Shown here in pieces: positions 20,630 through 32,118 of a stretch of 64,000 nucleotides of DNA (positions are counted from its first letter, which is position 1; every line of letters begins with the position of its first letter). Under the pieces are notes generated by a model that made no database searches, was not told where the DNA came from, and saw nothing but the letters and a program-made list of their open reading frames with translations. A program made the position numbers and the translations under genes. Source of the stretch: Chaetoceros tenuissimus (Eukaryota > Bacillariophyta > Thalassiosirophyceae > Chaetocerotales > Chaetocerotaceae); the NCBI GenBank assembly GCA_021927905.1, contig BLLK01000069.1, positions 1,798,001-1,862,000 of the forward strand. The letters run 5' to 3'.

Positions 20630-23605
20630 TTAAAGTTCGCCAGCTCTTCTCTCAGATGAGTTACGAAGAGAACCATGTGAAACACCTCCAGTTCTACCAT
20701 TGCTATCACGAATTTCTTTTAGCATGTCCCATACTTCAAACGCTTTTGACTCGCCTGACAAAACTCCCATGTAACCTCTTACAATTTTCTTGACATCATC
20801 CTTGCCTTCATCAACAAGCTCGATACGGATAGTTCCTACCCCAGCATCGGCCCACTCTCTTATACTATGCACTCCACTTTGAGCTTCCGCAGAGAATACA
20901 GTATTTCGACATCCGAGGTCTGCTAAAACCAAGTTATCTTGCCCTGACTGATCCCGCAAATGAACTGTGTTTCTAGTACAAACATGTCCACAATCTAAAT
21001 ATGAGTCACCTTTGGATAAAAATCTGGCAAACACACAGTGCTCGGTGTGAAAAATAGGGAGGTGCGTGTGTGCAATCACCTCAAGTTTTGTTGATGCACT
21101 GTTCATTGCTCTCGCCAGTTCAGTGATAGACCTTGCTGAAAGATCAAGACCTGTTGTCAGTCTGCTCAATCCACCATAATCTAGTAGCTCAGCTGTTGTC
21201 ATTGTATTTGTTGGATTAAGTGAGAAATCACCAATCATTTCGGGTATCTTGACTGTTTGTGCTCCAATTGATACTTCTGCTCCTTGCCCACCTAAGGACT
21301 GGAGCTTATGCACTAGTCCAGAAGATCTGATCAGTAATCCATCTGGTTCCAGACGAAGTAGCACTTTCCATATGCCTTCTTCACCAGGTTTTATGATTCT
21401 TGGGGTAGCAAGTACAACCTTTGCGCCCGCAACTTTTCTTATGGTATTGACAGCATCTCTTATACCATCAATTTCGAGAAAATCTATGATTATCTCATCA
21501 ATGAATGATCCTGATTCAATCATTTCGCACAATGCCTCCACTTGTGCTTGATTTCTGGCGAGGACGGCTAAAGAAGGAGGTGATACATTACTATCTATCT
21601 CCTGTTTTGCTTTTTTGCTATCCAAAATAATTGAAGAAACAAGGTCACTCTGATTATCGTAATCTTCAAGATCATCACTCATGTTGGCAATTTCTTCAGT
21701 GGAGATGATTTTGCTTTGATTTAGAAGACCCTCCACCGCCTGCTGTCTTGCTTTCTTAATCCAACTGATTGGGCACCATGTATTCAATTCTAGATTACTC
21801 AAATCAATACCAGAGTTATCTTCAGGAAGCGTAAATTCCGTGTTACCTAATGTGCCAATTGCTTTGAAAATAGATTTTTCGTCTAGTCCTCTTTTCTCAG
21901 GTTCAATTAAAATACCCTCGCTTTGTCCAACACCAGTAATCCCGTTGACAGTATCATGGATTTTTACTTGTATAGGACCATTCAGCTTTCCTATAACTTC
22001 CACACTAACTGATGATCTCGGAGGGGCAGCCTCAATCAACTTCTTCATCTTCTTGTCAATAGCTGAATCACTTGTACGCCAAACGTGAGCGTTTGGAGGT
22101 GCCAACGGCCTTCTTGTCCCAAGTCCTCGTCTTGCTTCGTCATCAGTTTTCTTCCATTCTTTCTCTACCCCTTTCGAAAATCGAATCAGCGTGGTTCCAT
22201 CTTGCATATCTTGAACGTCAAAAATCGGTCCACCCAATTCAAGTTCTTGTGGCATTCCTCGATCAACGACAATTCCATCTCCGCGTTTAAGTGTGTTGAT
22301 GTATTCATCATTTGCAATCAACAGCCCATTTCTTGGAGAAGATCCACGGACAACTCTCCCAATATGAACACCACGATGCCTAGGATTTCTACCGCGAACT
22401 AATCTTTGATGTTTACTTCCTTCAAAGAAACCTGGTGTAAGTCCATCATTATCTTCATCTTGACCTCTTGAAAATAACTGCGTTAGGTCTTCTTTTGTTA
22501 TTGTTTCATGTGAGTCTAATAATCTAGTCCTTGAAGAGGCTTGTATACCTCTTTCTTTTTGAATTTTTGTCCAAGCTTCATCTACAGCATTGCGATATGC
22601 TCTTGTAGTAGCTGCGACGTAGTTTTCATCTTTTAAACGACCTTCAATCTTCAAACAACTCACTCCAGCTCTAACCAAATCCTCAACTTGATCTAGACCA
22701 CATAAGTCTTGCGGACTTAGTAAATATGACATATCTTGTAAATCCTTTAGTTCGCCATTTTGAATTAAGCCATATGGAAGTCTACAAGCTTGCGCACACT
22801 GGCCTCGATTTGCACTTCTTCCACCCCATGCTTCAGAGGAAAAGCATTGACCAGAATAACTGACACACAGAGCACCATGAACAAAGGTTTCTACTTCGAC
22901 TTCGTCGTCTTCTAATACTTCAATATCTCTAGTAACGGCTTTAATCTCTTCAATACTCAATTCTCTACCTAAAACTACACGATTTGCCCCACCACGATTT
23001 TTAGCATACATGACTCCATCTGTATTGGTTACTGTTTGTTGAGTAGATGCATGAATTTCTAGATTAGGTGCAATCTTCTGTGCTAATTTTGTAACACCAA
23101 TATCTTGTACAATAAGTGCATCGACATTTGCTTTATCACAAACTTGAATCCATTTTGCAACCTCTTCCAATTCATTTTGAAAGACCAATACATTCAATGC
23201 AACATATACTTTAACGCCTGATTGGTGACACAACTTTACAGCCTCGTGTAATTCGCTGGGAGAAAAGTTTGATGCTCTAGCTCTTGCACTAAATGCACTC
23301 AAACCGAGATAGATGGAATCAGCTCCGTTAGCAACTGCGGCTTTAAGTTGTGGAAAACCACCACAAGGAGCCATTACCTCGGGAGGACGTTTCGGCCCAG
23401 AAAATGTAGCTTTGGCATCTACATTTGTATTTTGAGATAACGTCAAATCCTCTCTCCATAATGCTGGACTTTTTCTTCTATTTATAAGTTCTGTCTCGGA
23501 TAAAGATTTTTTCTTTGGTACTGTTGCCTTTGGTTTTGGAGCTGAGAATGAATACCCTTCATGCACTATTGAAAGGGCAGCAGATAATGATAGCCAAAAT
23601 TTCAT
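20630..23605 (-). CDS. Peptidase U32 family protein, probable plastid RlhA-like enzyme
   Basis: A 991-residue U32 (collagenase-like) protein. In bacteria RlhA of this family hydroxylates 23S rRNA using a Fe-S cluster; other members act with ubiquinone or tRNA hydroxylation. The first barrel carries PEVMAPCGGFPQLKAAV, VHGALCVSYSGQCF and the cysteine motif NRGQCAQACRLPY, then CLKIEGRLKDENYVA. A DUF3656-like central region and a second barrel with HTEHCVFARFL and DCGHVC follow, as in long plant and algal versions. I start at the ATG at 23605: it gives a signal peptide ending in GYS followed by FSAP, matching the diatom plastid motif with Phe at +1. The open frame extends 29 codons upstream without such a signal. 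Intronless. The family is certain; plastid location and rRNA substrate are inference. Confidence 0.85.
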   Translation of the reverse strand: MKFWLSLSAALSIVHEGYSFSAPKPKATVPKKKSLSETELINRRKSPALWREDLTLSQNTNVDAKATFSGPKRPPEVMAPCGGFPQLKAAVANGADSIYLGLSAFSARARASNFSPSELHEAVKLCHQSGVKVYVALNVLVFQNELEEVAKWIQVCDKANVDALIVQDIGVTKLAQKIAPNLEIHASTQQTVTNTDGVMYAKNRGGANRVVLGRELSIEEIKAVTRDIEVLEDDEVEVETFVHGALCVSYSGQCFSSEAWGGRSANRGQCAQACRLPYGLIQNGELKDLQDMSYLLSPQDLCGLDQVEDLVRAGVSCLKIEGRLKDENYVAATTRAYRNAVDEAWTKIQKERGIQASSRTRLLDSHETITKEDLTQLFSRGQDEDNDGLTPGFFEGSKHQRLVRGRNPRHRGVHIGRVVRGSSPRNGLLIANDEYINTLKRGDGIVVDRGMPQELELGGPIFDVQDMQDGTTLIRFSKGVEKEWKKTDDEARRGLGTRRPLAPPNAHVWRTSDSAIDKKMKKLIEAAPPRSSVSVEVIGKLNGPIQVKIHDTVNGITGVGQSEGILIEPEKRGLDEKSIFKAIGTLGNTEFTLPEDNSGIDLSNLELNTWCPISWIKKARQQAVEGLLNQSKIISTEEIANMSDDLEDYDNQSDLVSSIILDSKKAKQEIDSNVSPPSLAVLARNQAQVEALCEMIESGSFIDEIIIDFLEIDGIRDAVNTIRKVAGAKVVLATPRIIKPGEEGIWKVLLRLEPDGLLIRSSGLVHKLQSLGGQGAEVSIGAQTVKIPEMIGDFSLNPTNTMTTAELLDYGGLSRLTTGLDLSARSITELARAMNSASTKLEVIAHTHLPIFHTEHCVFARFLSKGDSYLDCGHVCTRNTVHLRDQSGQDNLVLADLGCRNTVFSAEAQSGVHSIREWADAGVGTIRIELVDEGKDDVKKIVRGYMGVLSGESKAFEVWDMLKEIRDSNGRTGGVSHGSLRNSSERRAGEL

Positions 23606-23976
23606 GTTGCTCAGAATTCTAGTTATACATGAATAAATAGGTAGTATGGTCTGTAATCTATGTAATAGGTCTTCGTATTTGATGTATGGCACTTCTTTTT
23701 TATGAATGTGATGATGGTGATGATGATGTGATGGATTTTGTCCGTTTGATGTGATGAGTGGTTCTCAGCGATCCAAGACTGATAGCTAAACTCCTGTAAA
23801 ATAAATATTGACACGTGTCAGCCCTCTGGGTCATTCTTCTCATGCCTCCTTTTCTCTTTTAGCTGCGAGCCTTCTTTTTGCACGCTATCTAAAAAAATCA
23901 TTACCACCTCAATTCTAACTACAAGCTCTCAAATCGCATAGGTTTGCATCTCATAAACTACGATTGAGTTAATATA
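23606..23976. promoter_or_regulatory. Divergent promoter with G-box palindrome
   Basis: Spacer between the U32 gene (minus) and the Cys-repeat gene (plus). TGACACGTGTCA at 23809-23820 is a perfect 12 bp palindrome with a CACGTG G-box core, the kind of site bound by bHLH or bZIP factors. A GATGATG simple repeat runs near 23706-23735. Confidence 0.45.
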
Positions 23977-26677
23977 ATGAAGATTGGAGTTGCATCAGAC
24001 TCGGCGGTGAAAGACTCCACAGAAGTCTTTGCATCAGTGGATCTTTTAGACGAGGGAAATCATGCGAACCAGAATACATCCGCTATGACCAGACAGTCAC
24101 CATCTAATCCATATGTTGATGAGGATCTAAGTGAAGATTCATCTTCTCATAGCGATAGTGAATCTGATAGCAGTGATAGCTCAGATTCTACAAGAAGTAG
24201 TCAGGTACCAAGTGACTCGGATGATAGTAGCGATTCGGATGTTTCCGAGACTTCATCCGAAGACGAAGATGTGAACGCATCTGCTGTAACAACTCGTACT
24301 GGAAATATCAAAGGAAAATTGATGAACTCGTTTAGAAAGAATCCAGGAAATGAAAGGGAGAAAGTGATGAAGATGGAGAGCAGCAAACCGCCTGCTTCAA
24401 CATTCAAACACAAATTGAAATTGCCACAACTTGTGAATAAAGGTGCAAAGCATCAACGTCTTGCAGCGGATGAAGATGAAGCAGATCGTCAAGATGAAGC
24501 TGTGGAATTTGCAGCAAAATCTTCAGCAGCACGTAATGTGAGAATGGGCAGAGATAGAAAACCATTGGTTGAATCAGAGAATGGATCTACTAGGGCGCCA
24601 TTCCGTGTTCATGACCCTGCGAATTTTCCGCTTGAAGATTACACAGATGCGGAATATGGCATTTCAGGTACACCACCTGAAACATACTCATATACATCTT
24701 CCAACCCAATGTCGATCGATTACAATCCTAGATCTTTGAAGAAAATGGAAGCGCTTGATAGTAGGGCAGAGCACGAGAAAATGCAGAGAAAAGTAATTAT
24801 TTGTGGATTCTGTACTACCATCATGATTTCTATGTTCATTATGATTGCGTCAGTTGTATCCTATGAAAATCACATTGATGTCAGTCCTGCCCCAAAAAAC
24901 TTGGATGGCGTTTGTTCTATCCTCAATACTCGCACAGAGAAAGGGCATAAGTTTTGTGAAAAGAAATGTAAAGAAGCGAAATGTTGTATGCAATCATTCG
25001 ATTCTAGTTGTTTTTTGGAGCAGGAAGATGTATGTACTGAATACTCTCCTTGCGGAACTATACATACAAATTTTGATGCAAATACAAAAGAGCATTCATT
25101 ACTCGTAGCTCCTGCTCCAAAGAATATTGGGGCATTATGCTCCGATGCAAATATTGCTACTCAAGATGGATTTCTAGATTGTCAAGCTGCGTGTAATCCT
25201 GGTCTCTGCTGCCTTCCAACAACTGTTTCTACAGATGACAGTAGCGCTCCAGAGAGAAAACTTTGTTCACTTTCACATGCTGATGTCTGTGAACATTATA
25301 GCCCATGCAAAGCGCTAGATGGTGTCAGTAAGAATTATGGTTCGCCATTAGAGCTTGTGAATATCAAATGCACTCCACACAATCTCAAGTTTTCGGAAGG
25401 TATGGAAGACTGTGGTAATATTTGTAAGACAAGAAGTTGCTGCTTTACCGACTCGAAAAAGGCGAATTGTAGAGAAGACAACGAGGTATGGTGTAATGAA
25501 TTTGCTGCATGTGAACAGTTACCTTCTCTTTCAACTTTTGTAGATGGGTCTTCATCAGTGTCTACGGAAGTTTCAGAGACCAGTTCTTCAACCACTGGGA
25601 CAGTCACTGTTGATAGTTGCAAGAATATGATTTCACTCAATAATAAGTACAAGAATGCTTGTACTACAATATGTCATGAAGCTTCGTGTTGCTTCAGTGA
25701 TATGGATGAATGTGAAGGGCATATTGACTGTGATTACTATGAAAAATTCTGCCCAAAGGTATTTGAGTACAATGACAATATTCCAAATATTGGAGGAAAT
25801 GGGGGTATGAATGATTCTAAGAACCCTTCCCCAGTTGAAGTTGCTAACGCTTGTCACAGTTTAGCTACAATATCGCAAAAAGAACAATGCGAGGACAAGT
25901 GTGCAAACTTTCGTTGTTGTTTCCAAAATAACTATGATCCTATTTCATGTCACTCAAAGTCAATTTGCGACCAATATTCAATTTGTGAAGAACTAGAAAA
26001 TGAAGTCGGAGTCACTGAATTTGATGTAGCAGAAATGTGTTCCATCAACAACCTCTTAACTGGAAATGGATATTCACAGTGTGAGAACATCTGTGAAGGC
26101 AAAATGTGCTGCTTTGGTACAGATGGTGGTTGTACACAAGTAGGCGGAAGATCATGTTCAGTTTTCGAAGCATGTGAGATCCTCGTGAGTGATATGTTAT
26201 TAGGACAAAATAATGATGGATCTGCCGACTTTAATGTGATGAAGGTTTGTGCAAAAGATGGTTTGGGTGATATGGAAAATAAGAAGATATGCCAAGCAGT
26301 CTGTGCTGGTAAATCATGCTGCGCAGACAACAGCTGTAATAACTCCAAGGACTGCGAGAACTACCAATTTTGCAGCAACTTGAATGCTCAGGTAGTGACC
26401 TATGAAAAACCAAAAGTGAATCTCAAGACGGTATGTAGCTTACAAATGTTGTCGGATTCCTTCTATAGATCAAATTGTGGGAATCTGTGCGAACCAGCTA
26501 AGTGCTGTAAGGAAAATACATGCAGACATATTGCTGAGTAAGTAGAAACATATATATGCCCTGATTCATTTCATGAAAGAAAGGAGTTAGATTCTAACCT
26601 ATGCTTCAATTTTCTTGCACAGTTTCTGTGAGCATTACGGGCCTTGCTACAATGTTTGGGATGCGATTGGTCAGTAA
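23977..26677 (+). CDS. Single-pass membrane protein with eight Cys-Cys repeats
   Basis: Predicted as join(23977..26537, 26623..26677), 871 residues; the 85 nt intron has GTAAGT and CACAG ends, and the short last exon completes the final repeat. The N-terminal 270 residues are hydrophilic with a long acidic Ser/Asp run (about 49-105). A membrane helix follows (about 273-296, VIICGFCTTIMISMFIMIAS). The rest contains eight copies of a cysteine module of about 50-75 residues with the pattern C-x(10)-C-x3-C-x4-CC-x(n)-C-x6-C-x4-C; examples are FCEKKCKEAKCC, NCGNLCEPAKCC and FCEHYGPC. I do not recognise the module as a named family. With no cleavable signal, topology is probably type II, repeats outside. 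An adhesive or wall-linked function would be guesswork. Confidence 0.8.
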
Positions 26678-26846
26678 ATAAATCGCTCATGAAAGAAGAC
26701 TTTGTCAATCATGTCTTGATTTTTTCAAAAAATTGTGTACATGGATTTTCATACATTGCTTGTTCATATTACCTATCAGCAATATGTGTGTTTCAATACA
26801 AAACTCATAACAAATTCACAATAGTAATTTATAAAACAAATTAGTT

Positions 26847-27923
26847 TTATTTTTCAAGCTCTAGTAGGACCTTTGCCATATCACTCATTGTTTCTTCGAC
26901 CGATCTTGGTTTCAAATCAAGCAACGATTCCATCCTTTCATAACAACCAACTTCCTTATCACCAATTTGAATTGCACCACCACTAAATTCAGTATCCGCG
27001 TAAATCTTGTCTGGAGCTCCGATCCCCATTTCAGTAGACATCTTTTTGAGTTCTTCAGCCATTTTCTCCGATGGTATACGTGCTTCTGTAGAAACAATGA
27101 TTCTCTCATTAATGGTACAATCTCTGATTGCTGCTTGGACATGTGCGAGTGCAACATCTCTAACATCGACGCATAGTCTACTTTGAACTGGTCCCTCTCC
27201 AAAAATCCACTTTCTCACAGTCGAGATGGAAAAGGATTCTGAAGACTTTGCATCAGATGGTGGCCCAAAGATGAATGAAGGACACAAACCAGTAAAGTTG
27301 ATGTTTTTCTCTTTTGCAATATCCCATGCTCTTTGCTCAGAAGTTGCTTTAGACCATTGATAACTTGCACCCCAATTTGCACCAAGTTCAGATTGTGTAT
27401 TCCAATCCTTTTCAGTGTAAAATTTGCCATTCTCAGGAATTTGACCTGACCCTCTAACTCCTGCCATTGAACTTGTAAGTATAACCCTGGTCTTTTCCAC
27501 TGGAAACTTTGCAACTGCATTCATCAAATCTTCTGCTCCTTTTACATTATCAAGTGCCATTTGCTCATGCTCTTCTGTAGGAGTGAATACTGACGCAACA
27601 TGTAAGATACAACATTTCTCATTTTCATTCTGAAATACGGTTGAGAGTGCATCCTCTACAGTTTTTCCATCATCCAACATATCGTAGGGCATAACTTTGA
27701 CTGCTTTATTATCTTCCCAATATTGACATTCATCTTCTATACGATGTTCACGAACAAGACACACAATATTGGAGTCTTGAAGCACATCGTTGTCCAATAT
27801 CGAGTGAACAATCTCTCTTCCGAGATAGCCACTTGCGCCAGTGATCACAAGGCTTGTAGGAGTTCCAAAGCCGCTCACTGAAACAATGGTACAAATGAGA
27901 GAGAGAAGAAGTACTAGAAGCAT
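26847..27923 (-). CDS. Extended SDR / dihydroflavonol reductase-like NAD(P)-dependent reductase
   Basis: A 358-residue extended short-chain dehydrogenase of the dihydroflavonol-4-reductase/cinnamoyl-CoA reductase type. Visible features are the nucleotide-binding VITGASGYLGREIV near residues 26-39, VILTSSMAG (catalytic Ser region) and the YQWSK active-site Tyr-x3-Lys, followed by GLCPSFIFGPP. The N-terminus is a hydrophobic signal ending in SVSG followed by FGTP. Phe after the predicted cut is the diatom plastid-import signature, though ER or secreted location is also possible. The substrate cannot be told from sequence; diatoms use such enzymes for diverse carbonyl reductions. Intronless. Its 3' end faces the Cys-repeat gene, 169 bp away. 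Confidence 0.85.
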   Translation of the reverse strand: MLLVLLLSLICTIVSVSGFGTPTSLVITGASGYLGREIVHSILDNDVLQDSNIVCLVREHRIEDECQYWEDNKAVKVMPYDMLDDGKTVEDALSTVFQNENEKCCILHVASVFTPTEEHEQMALDNVKGAEDLMNAVAKFPVEKTRVILTSSMAGVRGSGQIPENGKFYTEKDWNTQSELGANWGASYQWSKATSEQRAWDIAKEKNINFTGLCPSFIFGPPSDAKSSESFSISTVRKWIFGEGPVQSRLCVDVRDVALAHVQAAIRDCTINERIIVSTEARIPSEKMAEELKKMSTEMGIGAPDKIYADTEFSGGAIQIGDKEVGCYERMESLLDLKPRSVEETMSDMAKVLLELEK

Positions 27924-28312
27924 GATTCGTTGTTGGAATGTTATATTTCCTTATATACTATATGGAGAAAGTCTACTTTACATTTATGCTAAAAATGGGA
28001 AATGGAAATTGGAGAGAAAAATGAGAAAGCAACTCATAACCCGTTTTTATTGGTGACACCTACTCAGGCCATTTGCGTTTGATTGATAAGAGTCATTTAG
28101 CGAGAGAAATGAAAAGCTACGACAAACGGAAAAAATCCAAACAAAAGCACAGCAAGCAGAGCACACAGCAATCTTTTCAAATACACAACCTCACGACCTT
28201 CAACTGATTCCATTGCATAACTCCCAACTTCAAGCCCAACTCCCACTCTCATCCTTTCATCAGCTCAGCTTAGTCATTAGAGCAAGTCAAATCGAAAGGG
28301 CTCTTTGAAATC
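27924..28312. promoter_or_regulatory. Divergent intergenic region, SDR / coiled-coil gene
   Basis: A 389 bp head-to-head spacer. The 100 bp before the plus-strand start are C/A-rich with several CAGC and CACAGC copies, as in many 5' leaders. No palindrome or repeat of note. Confidence 0.35.
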
Positions 28313-31300
28313 ATGTCGTTTCTTTTGAAGCACAACTTCCGGAGCAACAAGAGCAATGGTCCGGCCTCTACTTCCGCTTCTGGTAACAACAACAGACCAA
28401 ATCAATTCAACTCTCGTCCAAATGCTAACCGACAGTTTGCTTCTAAGCAAGTTATGCCTCAACCTGCTACACGTCGTGGAGGTGTCAATGCAGGCGGAGG
28501 TCAGGTTCAAATTCAAAGACCAGGCATTCAAAAGACAGCCGTGTCTTCGAATGAACAGCAATTGAATCCCGCTCAAAGGAATCAAGCTCTACAGCGAATG
28601 AGTGACTCTAATCAAACTCAGAACAGTACTCAGCAGCAGAATGTCATTTCCATGGACGAAGGTGAGTCGATCTCGCTTGGTCGGATTTGATTTTCATTTG
28701 TCTTACCGCCGCTTCCCTTTATGTCACTTGACATCTCTGTTTACTTTTCTCAATCTTTGCATTTCAATATCTGACTCTTTTTTCCTCGACAATTTTCTGT
28801 AGTAATGGAAGATCTTCGTATCCTCGAACAGCAGCAAAGAGACTCTCAGCAGCAACTCGCCACGATCAAAGTCACCAAACAGCACAAACTCGACCAACGA
28901 TCCATGTTTGAATCTAAACTCTCTGCATTGAAATACTCCAACGGGGAATTGCGCTTTCAACTCAATCATGCTCGCACCGTGCTCTCTAAAATCCAAAGAG
29001 AATTAGCCACTGCTAAAATCTCATCGGAAAGATCAAACAATGATCTCAAGAAATTTGATGAAAAGCTCAAGGCTACTCTTGACATTGTCAACAAGTTGCA
29101 TAACAAACGGAGAAATCTAGATGGTGTCATTGCTAGACTTGAAAACAAGTGTGATGAAATGCAACAGCGTGAAAAGAGTATCGAAGAACAGGTCAAGAAT
29201 GTCAAGGGGCAAGTTGAATCTGTGGTACATCAGGAAAAGCTCTTGGCCAAGGATGTACAGGATATCAAGAATGAAAAACAGCAATGTGTTTCCGCCTTGA
29301 CTCAGATGAGAACTGACTCGGTTGCTCTGGATAGGGAGTTGACCAATGTGCAGCAGCTTGAGGTTGAAACCAAGATTGCTCTTGAACAAAAGAGGGCTGA
29401 CTTGCAGTCGGAACGTGAACGTTTTGACGTCGCCAAGAATACGTTTATGGAAAGAACTAATCTTGTAGATGAAGAGACAAAGAATTTAGAGCAGGCTCTT
29501 TTGGATATTGAAAAACAAGTAGCCGTTCATAATGATGCTCTCAAGGTAGCTTTTGAAAAGTGCATTGAGATCCAAAAAGAGGAAATGCTTGATGTCAGTA
29601 CAAATATGAATGACGCACGGCTTGATTTGGAATCTGCGCGTGCTCGTCTTGATGATGAAAAGGCTGAACTTGCATCGTATGAAATGGAAGCAGATCTTGT
29701 CAAGAAGGATCATTCTGTTCTACAATTGGAGCTTGAAAATTTTCTGAAACAGAACCAAGAGATTGAGCAACAAATGAAGGAGTTGAAGCTAGACCTGCAA
29801 AGTCGTAGAGAAGTAGAAATTTCAAAAGGAGAGGAAAGAAAGCAGGAGTTTGCAAAGATTGAAGAGGCAAAGAAAGTACTTTCTACCCATCAAGAACAAG
29901 TCAAGGCTCTGGAGGAGAATGAAGCGTCTCATCATATGAATATTGAACAGCAGAAAGAAGTGTTGGACTCTTCTTTTGCAGACAAGAAGGTGAAGCTTTC
30001 AGAAATTGTGGCTGAGTTGGATTCCATGCAAGATGAAATTGCCACTTTGAAGGAAGAATATGAAGTGACCAAAACCAAGTGTGCAGAACAAATAGCTTCT
30101 GCTAGAAGCACGGAACTTGATGCAAAGCAAAGCCTTGAAAATGCAAAGAAACTCCTCGAAAATAAGCCAGACTTGGAGTCTTTGGCTAAGTCGGAACAGG
30201 CGGAAAGAGACCTCATCGAAGAAATCAATGCAAAGAAGCAAACTATACTATCTAGTAAGTGTCATTTCATATTATCCAAAGTGAATGCTGCTACTATGTC
30301 TAACTCGATGTTCACCTCTCTCGTAGACTATCCATTTCTTAGCTCTATCGATCTCTCATCTGACCCTAATCAATCACGGGAAGCACAGATTGAAGAGTCT
30401 CTTTATGATTTGAGAGAGTTTTGTAGAAGCAAACTAGACAATGCGAAAGCTGCTTATGAGGATCGCTGTGAAAAATTCAAGGAAGCAAAAGAGCAAGAGA
30501 AGATTGAGAGCATGATGAAGGAAGAGTTGGAGAAAAATAAAATTGACGAAGAGGAAGATAAATCAGAGGTGAAAAGCAAAAGTATCCTCAAAGAAAGGAA
30601 CATTGTACGAAAGAGAAAAGTCGATCCAATTGAAACGGATGATGAATCTGTTGATTTTGATGCAGACATGAGTCCTGTATTGAATCGCAACAAGAAAAAC
30701 GCAAGACGTGGTTACGGTTCCAGCAGAGGTGATGAGAAGGTATCTTTGAAAGGAAGCTCTTCTAGATCATCAAAGAGAGATTCAGTTTCTAGTCCAAAGT
30801 CATCCAAACTTCGCAAGCGCTCTTCGTCAAGATACAGCGACACTCCTAGTAAGGTGAAGTTCCAAGAGGAAGTGACTGTTGCAAGTACTTATGATATGGA
30901 CAGGTCGATGAAAAAGAAGGAGAGAAAAGTTGAGAAACCAAAGGAAATCTCTGCCACAAAAGTTGACTTGTTCTCTTCTCGTGAATCGCCAGTATCCAAA
31001 GAGAAAAGTTCTTCTTCAATTTCTAAAGAGATAAGCACATCCAGAGAATCTTCTTCGTCTAGAAGCAAAAGTCGACGTTCTGATTCGAGTCGAAAGGACA
31101 AGGAACGCACATCTTCTTCATCTTCTGTTAGAAGCAAATCATCGACAAAGGATAGATCTGGGAGAAGTGAGTCCCGAGAAAGATCTTCAGGTCAGTCTAG
31201 AGAGCGTCATGCTCGAAAGGAAAGATCAACAGAAAGAACTAGAAGCGATGACACCTCCAAGTCCGAATCTCTTGGTAGAAGCAAAGAAAGGAGATCTTCA

Positions 31301-31906
31301 TCTGACTCTAAAAGTAGAGAAAAGAGAAGAGGAGAAAGTTTGTCTAAGCGCTCCGTGGCGGATGTCGAATCTAGTAGTAAGTCAGAGGACAGGGCTTTGA
31401 AGAAATCAAAATCTTTGAATGATGATGGTACAATAGGCGACAGACGTAAGAGTGCTACCAAGACTTCGTCCAGAGGTAGATCTGAGACAAAAGATTCATC
31501 AAGAAGCAGATCTGACGTAAAGAGTACCTCAAGAGGAAGGTCTCAGACGAAAGACTCTTCGTCGAGAGTTCGAGCAGACACAAAGACATCTTCCAGAGGC
31601 AGATCTGAGACGAAAGATGCGTCGAGGAGCAAGTCTGGATCGTCTGGTAGCTTGTCGAAAAGTAAGAGTACTTCTTCAGATAAAACAAAACTTGAAAGAC
31701 ACAGAAGCTCTTCAAAGGATGCGAAAACCTCATCATCTTCTAGGGGTCTGTCAAAAGAGAGAAGCTCTTCTTCTTCGAAATCTCGTTCTTTATCAAAGAG
31801 TACCAAGGATTCATCACTTTCTCAGGCTACATCGGGATCTCGAAGACGAAAGAAAACTTTAACCAAGACAACCGTCAAAAGTGGTGACGACTTCAGTTTT
31901 CTTTAG
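28313..31906 (+). CDS. Long coiled-coil protein with RS-rich C-terminus
   Basis: Predicted as join(28313..28661, 28803..30254, 30327..31906), 1126 residues. Exon 1 encodes an Asn/Gln-rich disordered head. Exon 2 is almost entirely heptad-like coiled coil (about residues 117-600, rich in Gln, Glu, Lys and Leu, no prolines). Exon 3 ends the coil and leads into about 400 residues of Ser/Arg/Lys-rich sequence resembling the RS domains of splicing factors, with a basic C-terminus (GSRRRKKTLTKT). The second intron, 72 nt with GTAAGT and CGTAG, is a multiple of three without a stop, so I infer it from its splice signals only. No motor or ATPase domain is present, so it is not an SMC or kinesin. The function is unknown; a nuclear or cytoskeletal scaffold is possible. 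Confidence 0.75.
31460..31642 (+). repeat. Three in-frame tandem repeats of about 61 bp
   Basis: Inside the RS-rich end of the coiled-coil gene, three consecutive units of 20, 21 and 20 codons share the pattern KTSSRGRSETKDSSRS. DNA identity between first and third units is high (AGAGGTAGATCTGAGAC versus AGAGGCAGATCTGAGAC), which suggests recent in-frame duplication and possible length variation between strains. Confidence 0.75.
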
Positions 31907-32118
31907 TAGAAAGAATTGTAATGAGAGGGGGAGTTCTTGACTATTTACCTTGGAGGTGTAGTCGAGACTCTCTTCCAACTTCTATAGAGTGATGTAATCT
32001 AATATTGAACTAGGGTATTATGTACTACAACCCTACTTAGTAGTCTCTTAGTTACATTCTACTTTACATCATTTTTTCGTGAGTTCCGCTAACCAAAGCT
32101 CTTCCTAATTATACTCCT

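Noticed and set aside
30889-31806. Several antisense ORFs with Leu/Asp-rich translation below the RS-rich region
   Set aside because: They are reverse-strand shadows of Ser/Arg codons, which rarely give stops.
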